DNA of 64,000 nt from Macrocybe gigantea. Lineage: Eukaryota; Basidiomycota; Agaricomycetes; Agaricales; Callistosporiaceae. Position numbers and translations under genes: made by a program. This document shows positions 1 to 11,433 of the stretch, in pieces. The first letter of the stretch is position 1. Each line of letters starts with the position of its first letter. The DNA lies in contig SJRY01000278.1 of the NCBI GenBank assembly GCA_011319805.1, positions 124,001-188,000 of the forward strand, written 5' to 3'. A model generated the notes under the pieces. It searched no databases. It was not told where the DNA came from and saw nothing but the letters and a program-made list of their open reading frames with translations.

Positions 1-95
1 AGTAATGCTAGGCTTAATATTCCTTTTGCCATCATCTCAAGACCACTCTCGCACTTAGTCTGCCTGAGTCCTTTTGAGATTCGTCTAGCCTAACA
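1..95 (+). repeat. 5' LTR, 3'-terminal part only
   Basis: Ungapped match to 5072-5166 with four differences, all transitions, ending in the same TAACA terminus. The upstream two-thirds of the LTR lies outside the window. Confidence 0.85.
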
Positions 96-503
96 TATTC
101 CCTATTCTGGGATCTGAACATGATGAGAAGTGATGACAATGTTGTCATTCCTGACAATGAGGATGTCGTAGGTTTCTATTCCTTACAGACTGTCTGACGC
201 ATGGTGGTGCCTTCTGACATACTCCTACAAACAGGTCCGAATTCCTGTCATACCATCGTTCAGGAGGAGAGGCTGCCGATGATAACTCAGATGACTATGA
301 TGGTCAAACAGGGCAAGGGCATCGATGACGATGTATGTTAGTGAGCTTTTGCTGGCATCACGCTGTGGCCAAGAATTGCAGCCAATAGGCCTCGTGCTTT
401 TCATCCATTGGCGCAAATGATGGTTCCTTCTCCTGGCATGTCAGATTCAGGATCTTCTCCAGATCCAGGGGACGCTGCTCAACAGACACGCATGCAGTGA
501 ACC

Positions 504-1540
504 ATGCCTAACAATCTTTCGCCATATGATGGTGCCACTGATTGCATGTCATTTGTCTCCACTGTGTCCTCGCATGACCTGATGACTCACCACTGCGTGA
601 ACACATCGCTCAACCCCACCATGGGGTTTGGTGCAGGGACACTCAGACATGGCATGGGCCGCTTCAATGCTGGAAGGCTCAACAATTACCTGCATGGCTT
701 GAACCGGCGACTTCAAGAGGCAAATGAGATTCTGTTGGAATGGTTGCACAAGCTAGAAAAGGAGAAGAAGGCTAATACCATGGCCAGCACGCCTTCGGTT
801 TCAAGCAATCAGAGTGTTAGGCGGTTGAGTGGTGGCTCGAATAGGTGTGTCAGTATTGGAGGAATGGCACTAGGTAATGTGGGAGAGGACATTGGAGGCG
901 AAAAATGGGTCAAAGAAAAGGCGAGCCTAGAGGAAATGTTGGACCACATCAAGGAAGAACTCGCCAAGTGTTCCCAGGACAGAGAAGATGCAGAAGATGC
1001 CCTTCAGAAAGAGAAAGACGAGAGGGCAAGAGACAAGGAATGGTGGAAAGATCACATGGCAGAGGTCGAGCAGGGTGTCAGCGCGATCATTAAGGAGTTG
1101 GAGAATAAGGCTAAGGTGGCAGAGAGGAAGGTGAAAGACTCTGACTTGACAGCTCGCACTGCATCAGGGAGGTCGAAGGGCAGGTGGAGGCATTGGAGAA
1201 AGAGCGTGCGCTTGCTGTCAAGAGAGCTGACAAGGCCAAACAAGCTCTTGCGAGTGGAAAAGAGCTTGGAGAAGAGCTCAAGTTGTCCAATAAACATATC
1301 ACACAGCTGATGGGCGATCTCAGAAAAGCAAGCTCGACTCTTTCTCAAGGATGGTGCCCACCACCAACATTGACACTGGCCAGTGCTTTGTGCTGTCCAG
1401 TGTCTCCGTCTCATCAGCAGTCTCATCTTCTCACCAACAACATGGCCTCCACATCGTCTGCTCATGCAGTTCTTTTGTTTCTAAATGCCTCGAGGCATTC
1501 TGTTGTCAAAGGGAATACTATACGTATGTTTCAGTTCTAA
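504..1540 (+). pseudogene. Coiled-coil ORF of the retroelement, frameshifted
   Basis: From ATG 504 the frame encodes a protein with a Ser-rich stretch and then a long Glu/Lys-rich heptad-like coiled coil (about residues 85-220). Near 1150-1170 the coiled-coil signal leaves this frame and continues one frame over, where the run through ALEKERALAVKRADKAKQAL and KELGEELKLSNKH goes on to about 1340. The two frames look like one protein broken by a single missing base. No zinc knuckle or capsid motif is visible, so calling it Gag would be a guess; it may be a structural protein or a captured host fragment. No similarity to a named family is recognised. Confidence 0.5.
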
Positions 1541-4500
1541 GTCTTGTAGCCCCGCCGACTAACTATGTTTTGTAGAGATACAGAAATAGATGCTTATAGA
1601 GGATGACAACATAATTTGGACACAAGATATATACCCCTAACAGATGCAATTGGCCACTCCTCACTCTCTGTTGTCTGTCTCATCGAAGCTCGCCTGCCCC
1701 AATGGTTTGCATCATAGGACTTTCAATGGCACAATCCTCATCACCCAGCCTCATTCCTAGCATACATCAGTACATCCTTCTCCCTGCCTTCCCCACTCAC
1801 ATTCTTCTCCAGACTGCCCTGCTAAAGCCATGCCTTCTGCATCTCTTTGCTGGCCTTATATATGCCTTTACCTCTCCGTTTGGATGGGGCAGCAGGTCTA
1901 CATACCCTTCCCCCCTGTCTTACTCGTATCCACCTTCCTGTCTCCTTGCACACGCCATATCTGGGCATGAGCCTCTGTGCCCTTCCACTCCTCGTCTGTT
2001 CGACGCAATGTCTTCTCCGTCCTATGCAAGGCCACTCGCATACTGCTGGTCATTTTGCCTCCCTTTGGTGTATGTCCCAATGCAGCCTTTCCAGCCCAAC
2101 TTCCACACCAGGCCAGTCCTTGCCTATGACTGGGGGCACAGGTCCACTGACAATGATGAGGTTTTCCCGGCATACTGTGTGTAGTCAGCATGCTTCATCC
2201 ACAGCAACGAGAGGCGGTCAGTAGTGGCATGGCCCCGATCATGTAGTATCCAGTGAAAGGCATCCAGGCACTTGGTTTCATATCCGATGTGCCACCTCCA
2301 TAATGCATCCTAGTAGGCTACCAGTCATCGACTGAGGTCAGACTATGAACGGATGCCTCGGGTGACTTTTCCATTTCCATCCTCAACAGCATTCAGAATG
2401 TGAGCACAGCAGCCAAGGTCATATCTGTACAACCGAAACCACGGCAACCCTTCGACTACATGAAATTGTCTGAGTTCACAGGCTGTCAGCTGTCTGTGGT
2501 GACTCCCCTGTACCTTGCAACATTGGGCGGCGCTGGGGTCGTTCATGCCCAAGAAGAGCTTTGATGCACTGTTTGTCAGCCTAGGCTGGCAGGGACGAAC
2601 CTGGGCATATGGAACGATCATCATAATGCAGGAACTCTGAATGCTGAGGACATCGATCGACCGATTGTTGAAGTTCATGTTTTCTGAGATGACAGGAACA
2701 TTATGTGGGTGTACATCGTGTACATCCCTCCCTTTCTCACTTCCGATCCTAGTTGGGGGAGTGCCTAGCAATGATGGAAAGGGCCCTACATTGAGCCTCG
2801 ATGAGCCAGCACCAACCACTGCCCCTTCGAAACCGGTGAACAATGGCGGCGGCATCATACTCCCCGTTACTTCGGGTGTGTTGGGTATAACCTCAGTCCT
2901 GACAAACGTCCTTCCTTTGCCTACAGGTCTGTCCTCCATCATGAGCAGTGTGCTTTCACCTGTCATCCACAGAAGACGAGGGATCCATGCCTGTCACAGG
3001 TGGTGAAGTTTGTCCTGATCTACGGAGCCAAGTTATCTTACATTGACTATCCATACAGGCACTCAAGAGAAGACGACAAGTTCTAATACAGCAGCTAATA
3101 TCCCTTCTGAGCGTCACCAGCAGAAACCGAGAAGCCTGAAAGTGAAGTTGCCCCACAACCTAAGGACACCGACGATAAAAGTGAGTGCCCAGCTTTTCGC
3201 ATTATTCTTGCTTTTGATTCCCAAAATCATCAATGAAGCTTTGAAGGTAGTGAATGTCCGAACCACTGTGGCTCTGCGACTGACCATGATTGGACCAGCA
3301 TCCTCAATTTCACGCAATGTTGAACACTCAGAGCCAGCAACCACCATACAGATATCAACCTCTGTGGCTTCCTCAGGTTCTACTGTTTTGGTAGAACCCA
3401 CCTCAGCTCCGAGCACCGCCATGACTGCAACAAACGTGGGCTCTTTGACAAGCAGTTCTACGGATCCTCTGCTGAGCACCTCCATCGTATCTGACCTTCC
3501 CTCAGACAGCTCGCTCATTATACTGCAACCAAGCTCAAGCCCAGTTGGAGGTGGTCCAGGACTCATTGGTCTCCTGCTCCCAATGATCCTTCTAACCATC
3601 CTCCCTTCAGTGGTATTGCTGTTACCTTCTTTGCCCCTTCCTGAACTTCCTCCATCTATTCTTTCTATTTCCAAGGCTGCCTCATTCGAGGAACCTGACA
3701 CTATGGATGATAGCATGCATACCTTGCTTGAGAGATGACTCTGATGCACTGTCAGCTGAAAGACAGAGGACAGCTCACTACGAGAAGGTGACTGACCACA
3801 CATTCATCCTCTTCATGCACAAGTGGCACCTCTTTGCCCTTCTCCCACTCCACACTGTCCAGTTTGAGGATTCTGCAGATCACATGGCATATAATGTGTG
3901 CCCGCATGTCAACGTTCCATCCAAGCCTGCCCACAATGTCATGTTGCCCAAGTAGCACTGCATAGCTCGTGCTAGCACATAGTGAGAGCCAGCCTGTGCA
4001 CACGCTATATGGGATCAGGTGATGGTACACATGCATCATGGCCACCAGAGCAGGGGAGAAATGATATAGACAAGTCCAGGTTTAGTTGTGCATTTGTGGT
4101 GTCTGTTTGCCAGGGCAGAGACAGGTGCAAGTGACTTGCGGCGAGGTGCTCGCCTAGAGATTCAAACACAATGTCTGGAAGGTCATAAGTGGAGCTCAGG
4201 AGACTGGCAACAATGCCGCTGAGCCTGACCAGCCAGACGTCCACAGGCAAAAGCTTACACACATTTTGAGGGTAGAATTCAAAGCTTCTTCAGCACGAAC
4301 AATTATCAGCAAATATCCTAACAGGTGCTGCATTCTACAGGCAGACCCAGGCCTACTCCAATTCAAATTTTCTCCAGTTGGCGGCATCGTTTCTGGATGC
4401 TCAATCTCTTTTTTTCCTGCCAATGCCCTCCATTCCTGTAGCATATTGCATCTGTCATGTCGTCATTGAAGACATGCATTGTGATAAATGCATGTCCCTT

Positions 4501-4846
4501 GTGAAAGCCCCTCCAAGTCCAATGTTTCAGCAGTTCCTTCCAGGATTTGTGAAGTGCTCCCCTGCCAACAGCATTAGCAAAAGAAAAAAAGAAGAAAACA
4601 AATATGGTGCAGATGAAGCCGTCTCACATCAAGACTAATGAAACTTGAATCGCAAAGTTTTTGGTTCCAATGCTGCCAATGCCTCCCTGAATGCATTTGC
4701 AGCGCGCCTGCATTCCTGGCTCTTTGGGGACGACTCAACGAGATAAAGGAGTGGTGCGATGATGGGGACTGAAGGCGACATTTTTTTGATATAAGCGATG
4801 GACAATGAGGTATGACAGTTGGGATCTGACAAACAAGGATGGGATA
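1541..4846. other. Internal part of retroelement without recognisable genes
   Basis: Contains medium ORFs on both strands that overlap each other (2641-3006 and 3043-3738 on plus; 2343-2966 and 3114-3803 on minus). None has a motif I recognise, and neither strand is clearly the coding one. The Ser/Thr/Pro-rich plus-strand ORF at 3043-3738 looks compositional. Confidence 0.4.
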
Positions 4847-5166
4847 TGTTACAGACGCCGCCCAAAGGACTATTCATTTTCTTATCTTATCTTTCCCACA
4901 TCCCTTATCTCCCCCATCATGCTGCGCAGCACGCAGCCATCGAGTCATCCCACTTCCCTAGTCATCCTGAGTCATCTCCTTCCAGTCTTACTCATCCGCA
5001 GTCCACAGCATTGCGCAGCCCATGGTCCGTGCTCGAGTACTGTAATGTATATAAGGACTCCCAGATGTACCAGTAGCGCTAGGCTTAATATTCCTTTTGC
5101 CATCATCTCAAGACCACTCTCGCACTTAGTCTGCCCGAGTCCTTCTGAGATTCGTCTAGCCTAACA
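4847..5166 (+). repeat. 3' LTR, about 320 bp
   Basis: Bounded by TGTTA at 4847 and TAACA at 5166. The right boundary is fixed by the match to the 5' copy; the left boundary is inferred from the terminal inverted repeat and the purine-rich tract before it. A TATA-like element (GTATATAAGG, 5047-5056) lies about 115 bp from the right end and is the likely LTR core promoter. Confidence 0.75.
5047..5056 (+). promoter_or_regulatory. TATA-like element in LTR
   Basis: GTATATAAGG within the 3' LTR, well placed to start transcription in the repeat region. In the 5' LTR this position is outside the window. Confidence 0.45.
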
Positions 5167-5499
5167 GGATACTGGAGCTCAGGATTGAAGGTGAGAGGCT
5201 GTTGTGAGCGGTGTCAAAGTTTACATGCAAATGTTATTGCACACAACACGTCAACATGTTATGGGCTGCTGTGAGAACTCATGAGCTCCTGTGGTGTCGA
5301 TAAACAGGTCACTCATCCAGGTCACTCAAAGAATACTGCAGGACTATTTACACCCTTCCCAAATCTACTCCCACCATTTTTCTTTCGCTGTCTTGATTTT
5401 ATGGTCTTCCCTAGTGAAGACTGGACAGTGGACGCTCTGTCGACGCTTTGCATCTGCTCATCATACACTCATCGTATGATCCAGTTCAGTTCTACCAAA
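5167..5499. other. Intergenic, right flank of the retroelement
   Basis: No gene or repeat is visible. The five bases directly after the LTR (GGATA) would be one half of the target-site duplication. Confidence 0.4.
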
Positions 5500-5875
5500 A
5501 CTATCATTTTCAGTATTTCATTTCAGTATGACAAAATTGGAATCTGACTTTTTTGTTTTCCTACCAATCAAAATTTCTACTGTATTTATTAGATTTCGTA
5601 TGAATTTATAACAAGTTTAATTCATGCTTTTCAGCTGAACCGAAAACTGAGTCTAATCGGAAAAATTAACAAATGATTTCTGAAACATTGATTTTTCGTA
5701 TTTAAGGTTCATTTTCGTGAAGTCCGAAAACAATTCTTATATTACAGATTTCGCCATACTTTTCAGCGGATCCGAAATTTTCTATTTCATTATTAATATT
5801 AGTTCAACTAATTTGTGTCCGGAAACTATATAATTAAGTGAAGTTTTCAGATCATCTGAAAACGTGAACTTTCCG
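5500..5875. other. AT-rich island with repeated inverted motifs
   Basis: Markedly more A/T than its surroundings and non-coding in all frames. It holds three related inverted elements built as TTTTCAG, 6-7 nt, then CCGAAA or CTGAAAA (5628-5647, 5760-5779, 5844-5863), and a separate perfect palindrome ATTAGTTCAACTAAT (5798-5812). It ends about 200 bp before the MFS start, so it could be an upstream regulatory region or the relic of a small element. Confidence 0.5.
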
Positions 5876-6069
5876 GTGTGACGCCTTGTGAGATACGTGA
5901 TGACTAAGCACGTACGTAACCCCATTGCAACCCTCGGGATTAAGTGGGTCAGAGGATCAGGTCATGCAAAATGCTGGCGCAGAGTCGAAGAGCACGTCCT
6001 CCCCGCTACTTATCTCCGCCTCCTTTGTTGCTTCCAAAATACACCCCTGGAAAACGGGCTGCCGTCTGA

Positions 6070-8362
6070 ATGGCTGTCTCGACCGACGTCTCGAGTGAAT
6101 CTATTCAGATTGCCGAACATGGTACAAAGAGGAAGGCTTCAAAAACCAAGTATCGTGGCTTTGCCGGCTCATTTGGGATCATTTCAACGTGTACTATGGC
6201 AATGCTGGTAAATGTGAGTTCTCATTCGATTTGTTCAGCGCACGTCCTTCATATTCTCTGTTAGTCATCAAACAATACTTCCATCTCTATATCGTTACCT
6301 ACCATCGGTAGAGAACTCAACATAGTCGAAGCCAAGCTGCAGTGGCTGGTGTGTGTGGAATTTCATGGAGCGGCACTTTGTTAAAACATTGTCAGGTTTC
6401 CGCGTATGCGCTCAGTTCGGTAAAAACCTCAGTGCTGATATCACCCGACTCCGCAATGGCTAACATTATTTCTATAGGGTTGTCTTTTGTTGATGTTCGG
6501 TCGTTTTGCAGACCTGTATGGTCGGAAAAGAGTATTCCTTCTAGGCTCCGCCTGGTTGGCAGCGTTCACCTTAGGTTGCGGTTTTGCGCAAGGTGAAACG
6601 ATTGCTGAACAGTCAAATTCAGAGCCACTGTAAACGCCCTTTTCCGTAGATGAAACGACACTCGACATCCTGCGAGGCCTGCAAGGCTTAGGCGTCGCTG
6701 CATCAATACCAGCGTCTGTATGTGTCCATTCGTCCGCGTACTAGAAATGTAGCTCATGACGCATTTCTGGCCATTAGTTAGGTATTCTGGCACATTCATT
6801 CCCTCCAGGCAAGGTTCGGTCAATAGCATTTGCGACCTTCGCTGCCGGCGCACCTATGGGTGCTATCACGGGCATGGCTGTTGGCGCAATTCTAACCCAA
6901 TTGTCCAAGTTCGTTTGCTACGGTTTCCTTCTTCCGTGCTCTATTCTCATCATGCACTCAGACAGACTTGGAGATCCAACTTTTACTTGTCCACAGGCTT
7001 GACGGTTCTCTACATGATTATGGGGTTCTTCTGTATAGACGCAGACGAGCCTTCGCAGGAGACGGATAAAAGAGTCGACTGGTTGGGGCTTTGCTAATTA
7101 CGGCAGGCTTGGTGCTTGTGTTCTTCGTCCTCAGCGACGGCGAGGTTGCGCCTGATAAATGGGCAACGCCGTGTAAGTCACAGAGTCGGCATAATACTCC
7201 TTCCTGATTTTCTCTTTTTCAGACATTATTGCTTGCCTCGTTCTTGGCGTTGGTCTCATCGGCCTTTTCCTCATCTGGCAATGGTATCTTGAGCGCATTC
7301 AAAACGACCCGAACGCGCCCTATTCGTTACTGACGCCCCCACCACTCATGAAATTGTCGCTTTGGACACGCGGTCACGGCAAATTCGCGGCTATAATGCT
7401 GATAGCCCTCCTGAACTGGTGCGCGTTCCTGGGATGGAATTTCTGGGCCCAGGCGAGCTTCTCTGAAAAAACCTCGTGCACATAAGCCAAGTCTGATACG
7501 CCAACAGCTATATTACCAGAACTACAAGCACTACAGCCCAATTCTGACTATGATACGTCTTCTGCCGATGTTTGTGACGGGTGTGATATGTAATGTCTTG
7601 GTCGTCATCATGATCGCCCGAATACCTGTCATATATATTCTATGTGAGTTACTCCACTTTTCTTCATCATGTCTGGCAAGTTGAAACCCCGACAATCACC
7701 TTAGCAAGTGGTACGCTGATAACAGGTTGCGCAGCCATATTCTTCGCCCGAATTAATCCTAATGCAACATATTGGGCATACGGGTTCCCAAGCGCCGTAT
7801 TCTCAGTTTTTGGCGCCGACTTTGTCTTTGCGTCAGGAACGATATTTGTTGCTCGTATAGTCTTGCCACACGAGCAAAGCCTTTCAGGTGCACTGTTTCA
7901 AACTATGACACAGGTTTGTTGCGGTTTCCACAAACTTTTTTTTTGTGGCCCCGCCGTATACCAATGAACGTTGCTCCCTAGCTGGGGACCGCATTGGGGG
8001 TCATGGTGACGACTATTGTCTTCAACCGCGTCGTAGCGCAGGACTCTGCCAAACTGGGCGTCATCGTCGACGCCTCAAATAGCAATGCTCCAGACCAAGC
8101 GTCGCTCAACGGCTACAGGGCCGCTCATTGGACCGCGTTCGCGTTTGGAATGATAGGCCAGTTCTATCATGAATGCCAGAGCATGATGTCCATCCTGACC
8201 GTCTCCCTTCTTTCAGCTACTCTGATTGTCTTGGGGTTTATGCGGAACGTTGGCATAGTCGGCGATCGCAAAGATAGACCCAACGATCAAGAGCAGATCG
8301 ATGTTGCATCACAACTGCCAAAAGATGACAGCGACGTTGAAAAGATCGCCAATCCATCATGA
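6070..8362 (+). CDS. MFS exporter, DHA2 (14-TM drug:H+ antiporter) type; one frameshift
   Basis: Probable plasma-membrane drug/metabolite:proton antiporter. After a cytosolic N-terminus the exons read NTSISISLPTIGRELNI, the WLVSAYALSS segment, then MFS motif A (GRFADLYGRKR, near 6500), LRGLQGLGVAASIPASLG, HSFPPGKVRSIAFATFAAG, and on to a final LGTALGVMVTT segment and hydrophilic tail. This order matches the DHA2 family. Introns: 6214-6264, 6349-6395, 6420-6477, 6593-6649, 6718-6777, 6909-6961, 7173-7222, 7453-7507 (GC-AG), 7644-7704, 7914-7981. Near 7084-7088 the frame is lost: DKRVDWLG needs one more G to continue as ALLITAGLVLVFF. So the gene as given is broken by a 1-nt deletion or a consensus error. 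Its position next to a halogenase and an oxygenase suggests metabolite export, but the substrate is unknown. Confidence 0.85.
7084..7090 (+). other. Single-base frameshift in MFS exon
   Basis: TTGGGGCTTTG must be TTGGGGGCTTTG to keep the transporter frame. The strict reading meets a stop a few codons later, while the protein clearly resumes in the next frame. Confidence 0.8.
7453..7507 (+). other. GC-AG intron in MFS gene
   Basis: The transporter exon ends at WAQ and resumes at LYYQNYKHYSP with the frame kept only if the 55-nt intron begins GCGAGC and ends CAG. No GT donor nearby preserves the frame. Confidence 0.7.
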
Positions 8363-8945
8363 GATGGCATCGAAGAGGAATAACAGTATCCCTGCGATGC
8401 GAGGGAAGGACTGCGAATATCGCTAGGATACTGTATATGCGAAGGTTGAGCTACATATGACAGCGTCATGATGCAAAACATGTATACAGCACCAATGCCA
8501 AAAACGGAGAGAAAACTGTGACCCAAACGGCTGAACAATATATACATATGTTACTGTGACCTAGTTGCAGCAGTGCCTATTGTCTTGCAAAGCCCAGCAG
8601 TCCAGCATGACGTTCAGTGACCTCGAAGAGAACACCAAAAGTCAGATGAACAGCGACGTGATATAAATACAGAAAAAGCAGCATCCTGAATGACTGAAGA
8701 GATGAATGACGGATGAAGAGAAATACGTGAGCAAAATCGATGAAAGGCGTGCTTTCGAGGACCGCTTGAGAGTATCGACTCTTTAGAGTGTCCACGGAGA
8801 AACATCAAGGACATAAAAAATGAAGACCAAAAAGAAAGAACGGGAGATATGTACCAGAGCGAATAAACGACCAAATCGAGCGAAAGCAGGGGGCCTTATG
8901 CCTCCGAGTAAGCTGAACTCTCCAGTCCCGCCTTGCTGACCCTCC
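8363..8945. other. Convergent intergenic region
   Basis: Shared 3' flank of the MFS gene (+) and the phosphatase gene (-). No coding signal, repeat or RNA gene is recognised. Confidence 0.4.
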
Positions 8946-11433
8946 TCATCGGCTGCAACGTGTTTTCGTCCACGGGAGCGCGTCTCGCATGTCGGTACCG
9001 CCCGACGCGTCTTTTATCTCCACCTCTTGCCCCGAGTCGCCGTTCACGCGATCTAGGATGCCCCCAGCGGAGAATGACCCGCCAAAGGACGAAGAATCGG
9101 CGGCGCCGTCACCACTGCCACCTATCACCGGCGGTAGACTCTCACGTATGTGGCCGGCTCTGCGGAGATTAGACCCAGGGACGGCTACAAAACCCTCTGG
9201 GACATCGGAGGACGAGCCTGCGGGCGCGGAGGGATGGACGCCTATTGACTTGCCACCGAGTTCCTGCTCTTCGAACGCCATCAACTCTGAGACGAAGCCG
9301 ATGTTGGGCGAGATGCCTTTTCGCCGCTCCAGAACAAATGCGTACGCGCGTGATAACGTCCAATGGTTGGCGTGTATTAGGTACGCCATGACTGCTGTCA
9401 CGGATCGAGACTTTCCGGCCTTGCAGTGCACATACGTCGGTGCCGAGTGAAGTCTTGCGTCATCTGAAGTTGAGAAGCAGCGTGTGAGCAACGGCACACG
9501 ACATTAGCGAGCGAGACACAATACATACCCAGGATCTCGCACACTTCTCTTACGCCTTGCGCAATGTTATCTTCCTCTACCGTATCTCTCATAGGTATCT
9601 TGTGGTATCTTTCAAAGACCTCCCTCAACTTCAGCCCTTGATCATCGTCACATTCGGCGGCAATATTGAGAATACGTTTCACGCCCAGATTTTGCAGCTC
9701 CTGAACGTGTTCCGGTTCAGTAAGCTCAGGTCCAAGGTAGAGAAAGTCGGGGAGGATGGTGGAGACGGTGAATACGGGGTATGCCTCTTCAGTGGTAGGA
9801 GGCTCCGTTTCAGGTCGAGCGGTAGAGGGAGAAGGAGGCAGGATGGGCCTTGGCGTGCCTGGAGTATGTGGGGGAGTGTAATAGGGCGTCATAAAATTGG
9901 ACGATCGCTCGATGATGGCGAAGAGGGTGTCCAACGGGCGGATGGCGGTGGGGAATGATGCGAGTGTACAAGGGTGAGATGCATGGGCGACGTTGGAGCC
10001 TGGAGAGACAGCGACGGGGGGACAGAGAGTGTCGCTGACTTGACAGGCCGTGTGCGGACGGAAAGCTTTGGGAGATTGGCGTTGAGACGTTCGGTAGACT
10101 TCGTGTCTATCTTGCGCAAACTCGGAACGCTAGTCCTTCTTGGCGGAGGGGGCGGACGACGAAACGCGGCCTGGGAAGGTGGCGGCGATGGACTGGGATC
10201 GGCGATGTCAGTGTTGTTATTCGACACCAGGGCGCTCGCGGACGACATGGCAGCAGGCATAAGGGGAAGGGGAGATCTCGGAGGAGGAGAGGAAGGTTTT
10301 ATTGGCAGATAAGATGGTGGATCCACGTCAAGGAGGGTTTTGGCGCGGGACGCGCTCTGAGTATCGAGCTGGAAAAGACCGCCTCCCTTTTTTAATCCTC
10401 CTCCTCCTGCCTGCGGAAGGGGCGAATCAGCGTTGAAGCCGAAATCATAATCTCCGCCAGAAAAAATCAAAGTTTCGAAACCGGGATGATGGCCTGCAGC
10501 GGATATTCCGCCTTGCAGATAATCAACACTGCCGTTTGGAACAAGGGGAGCCAAAACGGGGATGAGAGCCCAGGCTATAACCCCAGTATTGTCCTTGTCC
10601 TTGGGATCCATCTCGTCGTCATATATGACAATGTCGCCATCCCAAGGTCCGTCCTGATCCATCATGTCATCCAAAGTTCTTTTACTGGCTTCGGTGGTGA
10701 CGAACTGACGGAGGGCCTCCAGAGACTGAAAACCACCACCAGGCTTCCTGCAGCGCTTGAGAATGAGGGACGGAATCGTGAGGTTTATGCTGTGCCGTAC
10801 ATGGAACGCTAAGTGGGTCTCGCGCGGACGAGTGTCAATCAACAGCGGCCTTCGTTGAGATGTGAGGCGGCGGCGAAGTTCAACTGGATCAACGGCTCGT
10901 GGTGATTGAGAGGCGTCGACAGTAGGAAATTGTGCGCTGGGAGGTGATGTCAACGCGGCAGAAATGGGGGTAAAGTATGAGGAAGCGGTGCTGGAAGCGG
11001 GACTAGGATTGGTATCAATGGTGTCTTGCCAGGGGGGCGCAGTTGATGGAAAAGGAGATTTTGGCGTGCTATAAAGGTCTGTATGTACATTTACTTTTGG
11101 GAGGGTGCCGCGAGAACGTATCGGTCGGAGGCGCAGATTGTTCTGGACGCTCTTACGGAGCTGCTGTAGCGCCGCATAGTCCTTGGACAGGTCGTCGGGG
11201 ACGGCATCGTCATCAGACGACTCCAGCTTGACGATGGGGAGGGCAGGGGAGGTCGAAGGCGAGGACTCGTCCGAGGAGAGCTGAAGGGTATCTTCGAGGT
11301 CGACATCGTCGTCATCGGTGCTGCTGCTCAAGTCGGCCGGGCTGTCGGCCTCGAGTTGGATGTTGGTTGTCTTCTTCTCGCCAGCCAGGGCGAGATTGAT
11401 ATTGGGCGGCCTAGAGCGCTTCGGCGCGGGCAT
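8946..11433 (-). CDS. MAP-kinase phosphatase: rhodanese-like plus dual-specificity phosphatase domains
   Basis: Likely dephosphorylates Thr and Tyr of a MAP kinase. The start at 11433 puts a docking-type motif at the very N-terminus: basic KRSR (residues 5-8) followed by I-x-L (12-14). A long acidic/Ser-rich linker leads to a rhodanese/Cdc25-like domain (LLIDTRPRETHLAFHVRHSIN ... GDIVIYDDEM); its active-site position reads YDDE instead of a Cys loop, so it should be inactive, as in animal MKPs. Then a Ser/Pro-rich spacer and the DSP domain beginning ILPDFLYLGPEL, with the conserved Asp region and the signature VHCKAGKSRS (HCx5R). One intron lies near 9466-9530. Near 9935-9938 one C is missing on the coding strand: SPPPSA should continue as PLDTLFAIIERS in the next frame. 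The C-terminal 90 residues are low-complexity. Confidence 0.85.

Larger units (their letters stand above)
1..5166 (+). mobile_element. Non-autonomous LTR retroelement (LARD-like), 5' end cut by window
   Basis: The first 95 bases match 5072-5166 without gaps and with 4 substitutions, so they are the end of a 5' LTR and the end of a 3' LTR. The 3' LTR starts TGTTA at 4847 and ends TAACA at 5166, the inverted termini expected of LTRs. A purine-rich stretch (4831-4846) sits just before it, as a polypurine tract should. The internal region (96-4846, about 4.75 kb) carries a coiled-coil ORF, but I see no reverse transcriptase, RNase H, protease or integrase motif. A TGGGATCTGAAC-like stretch 12-14 bases after the 5' LTR could be a primer-binding site, but this is weak. 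I infer a large retrotransposon derivative mobilised in trans. The target-site duplication cannot be checked because the left flank is outside the window. Confidence 0.8.

Noticed and set aside
9889..9960. A short intron joining the two phosphatase exons
   Set aside because: A possible donor/acceptor pair exists but is poor, while adding one C gives a continuous SPPPSAPLDTLFAII reading like the other homopolymer lesions.
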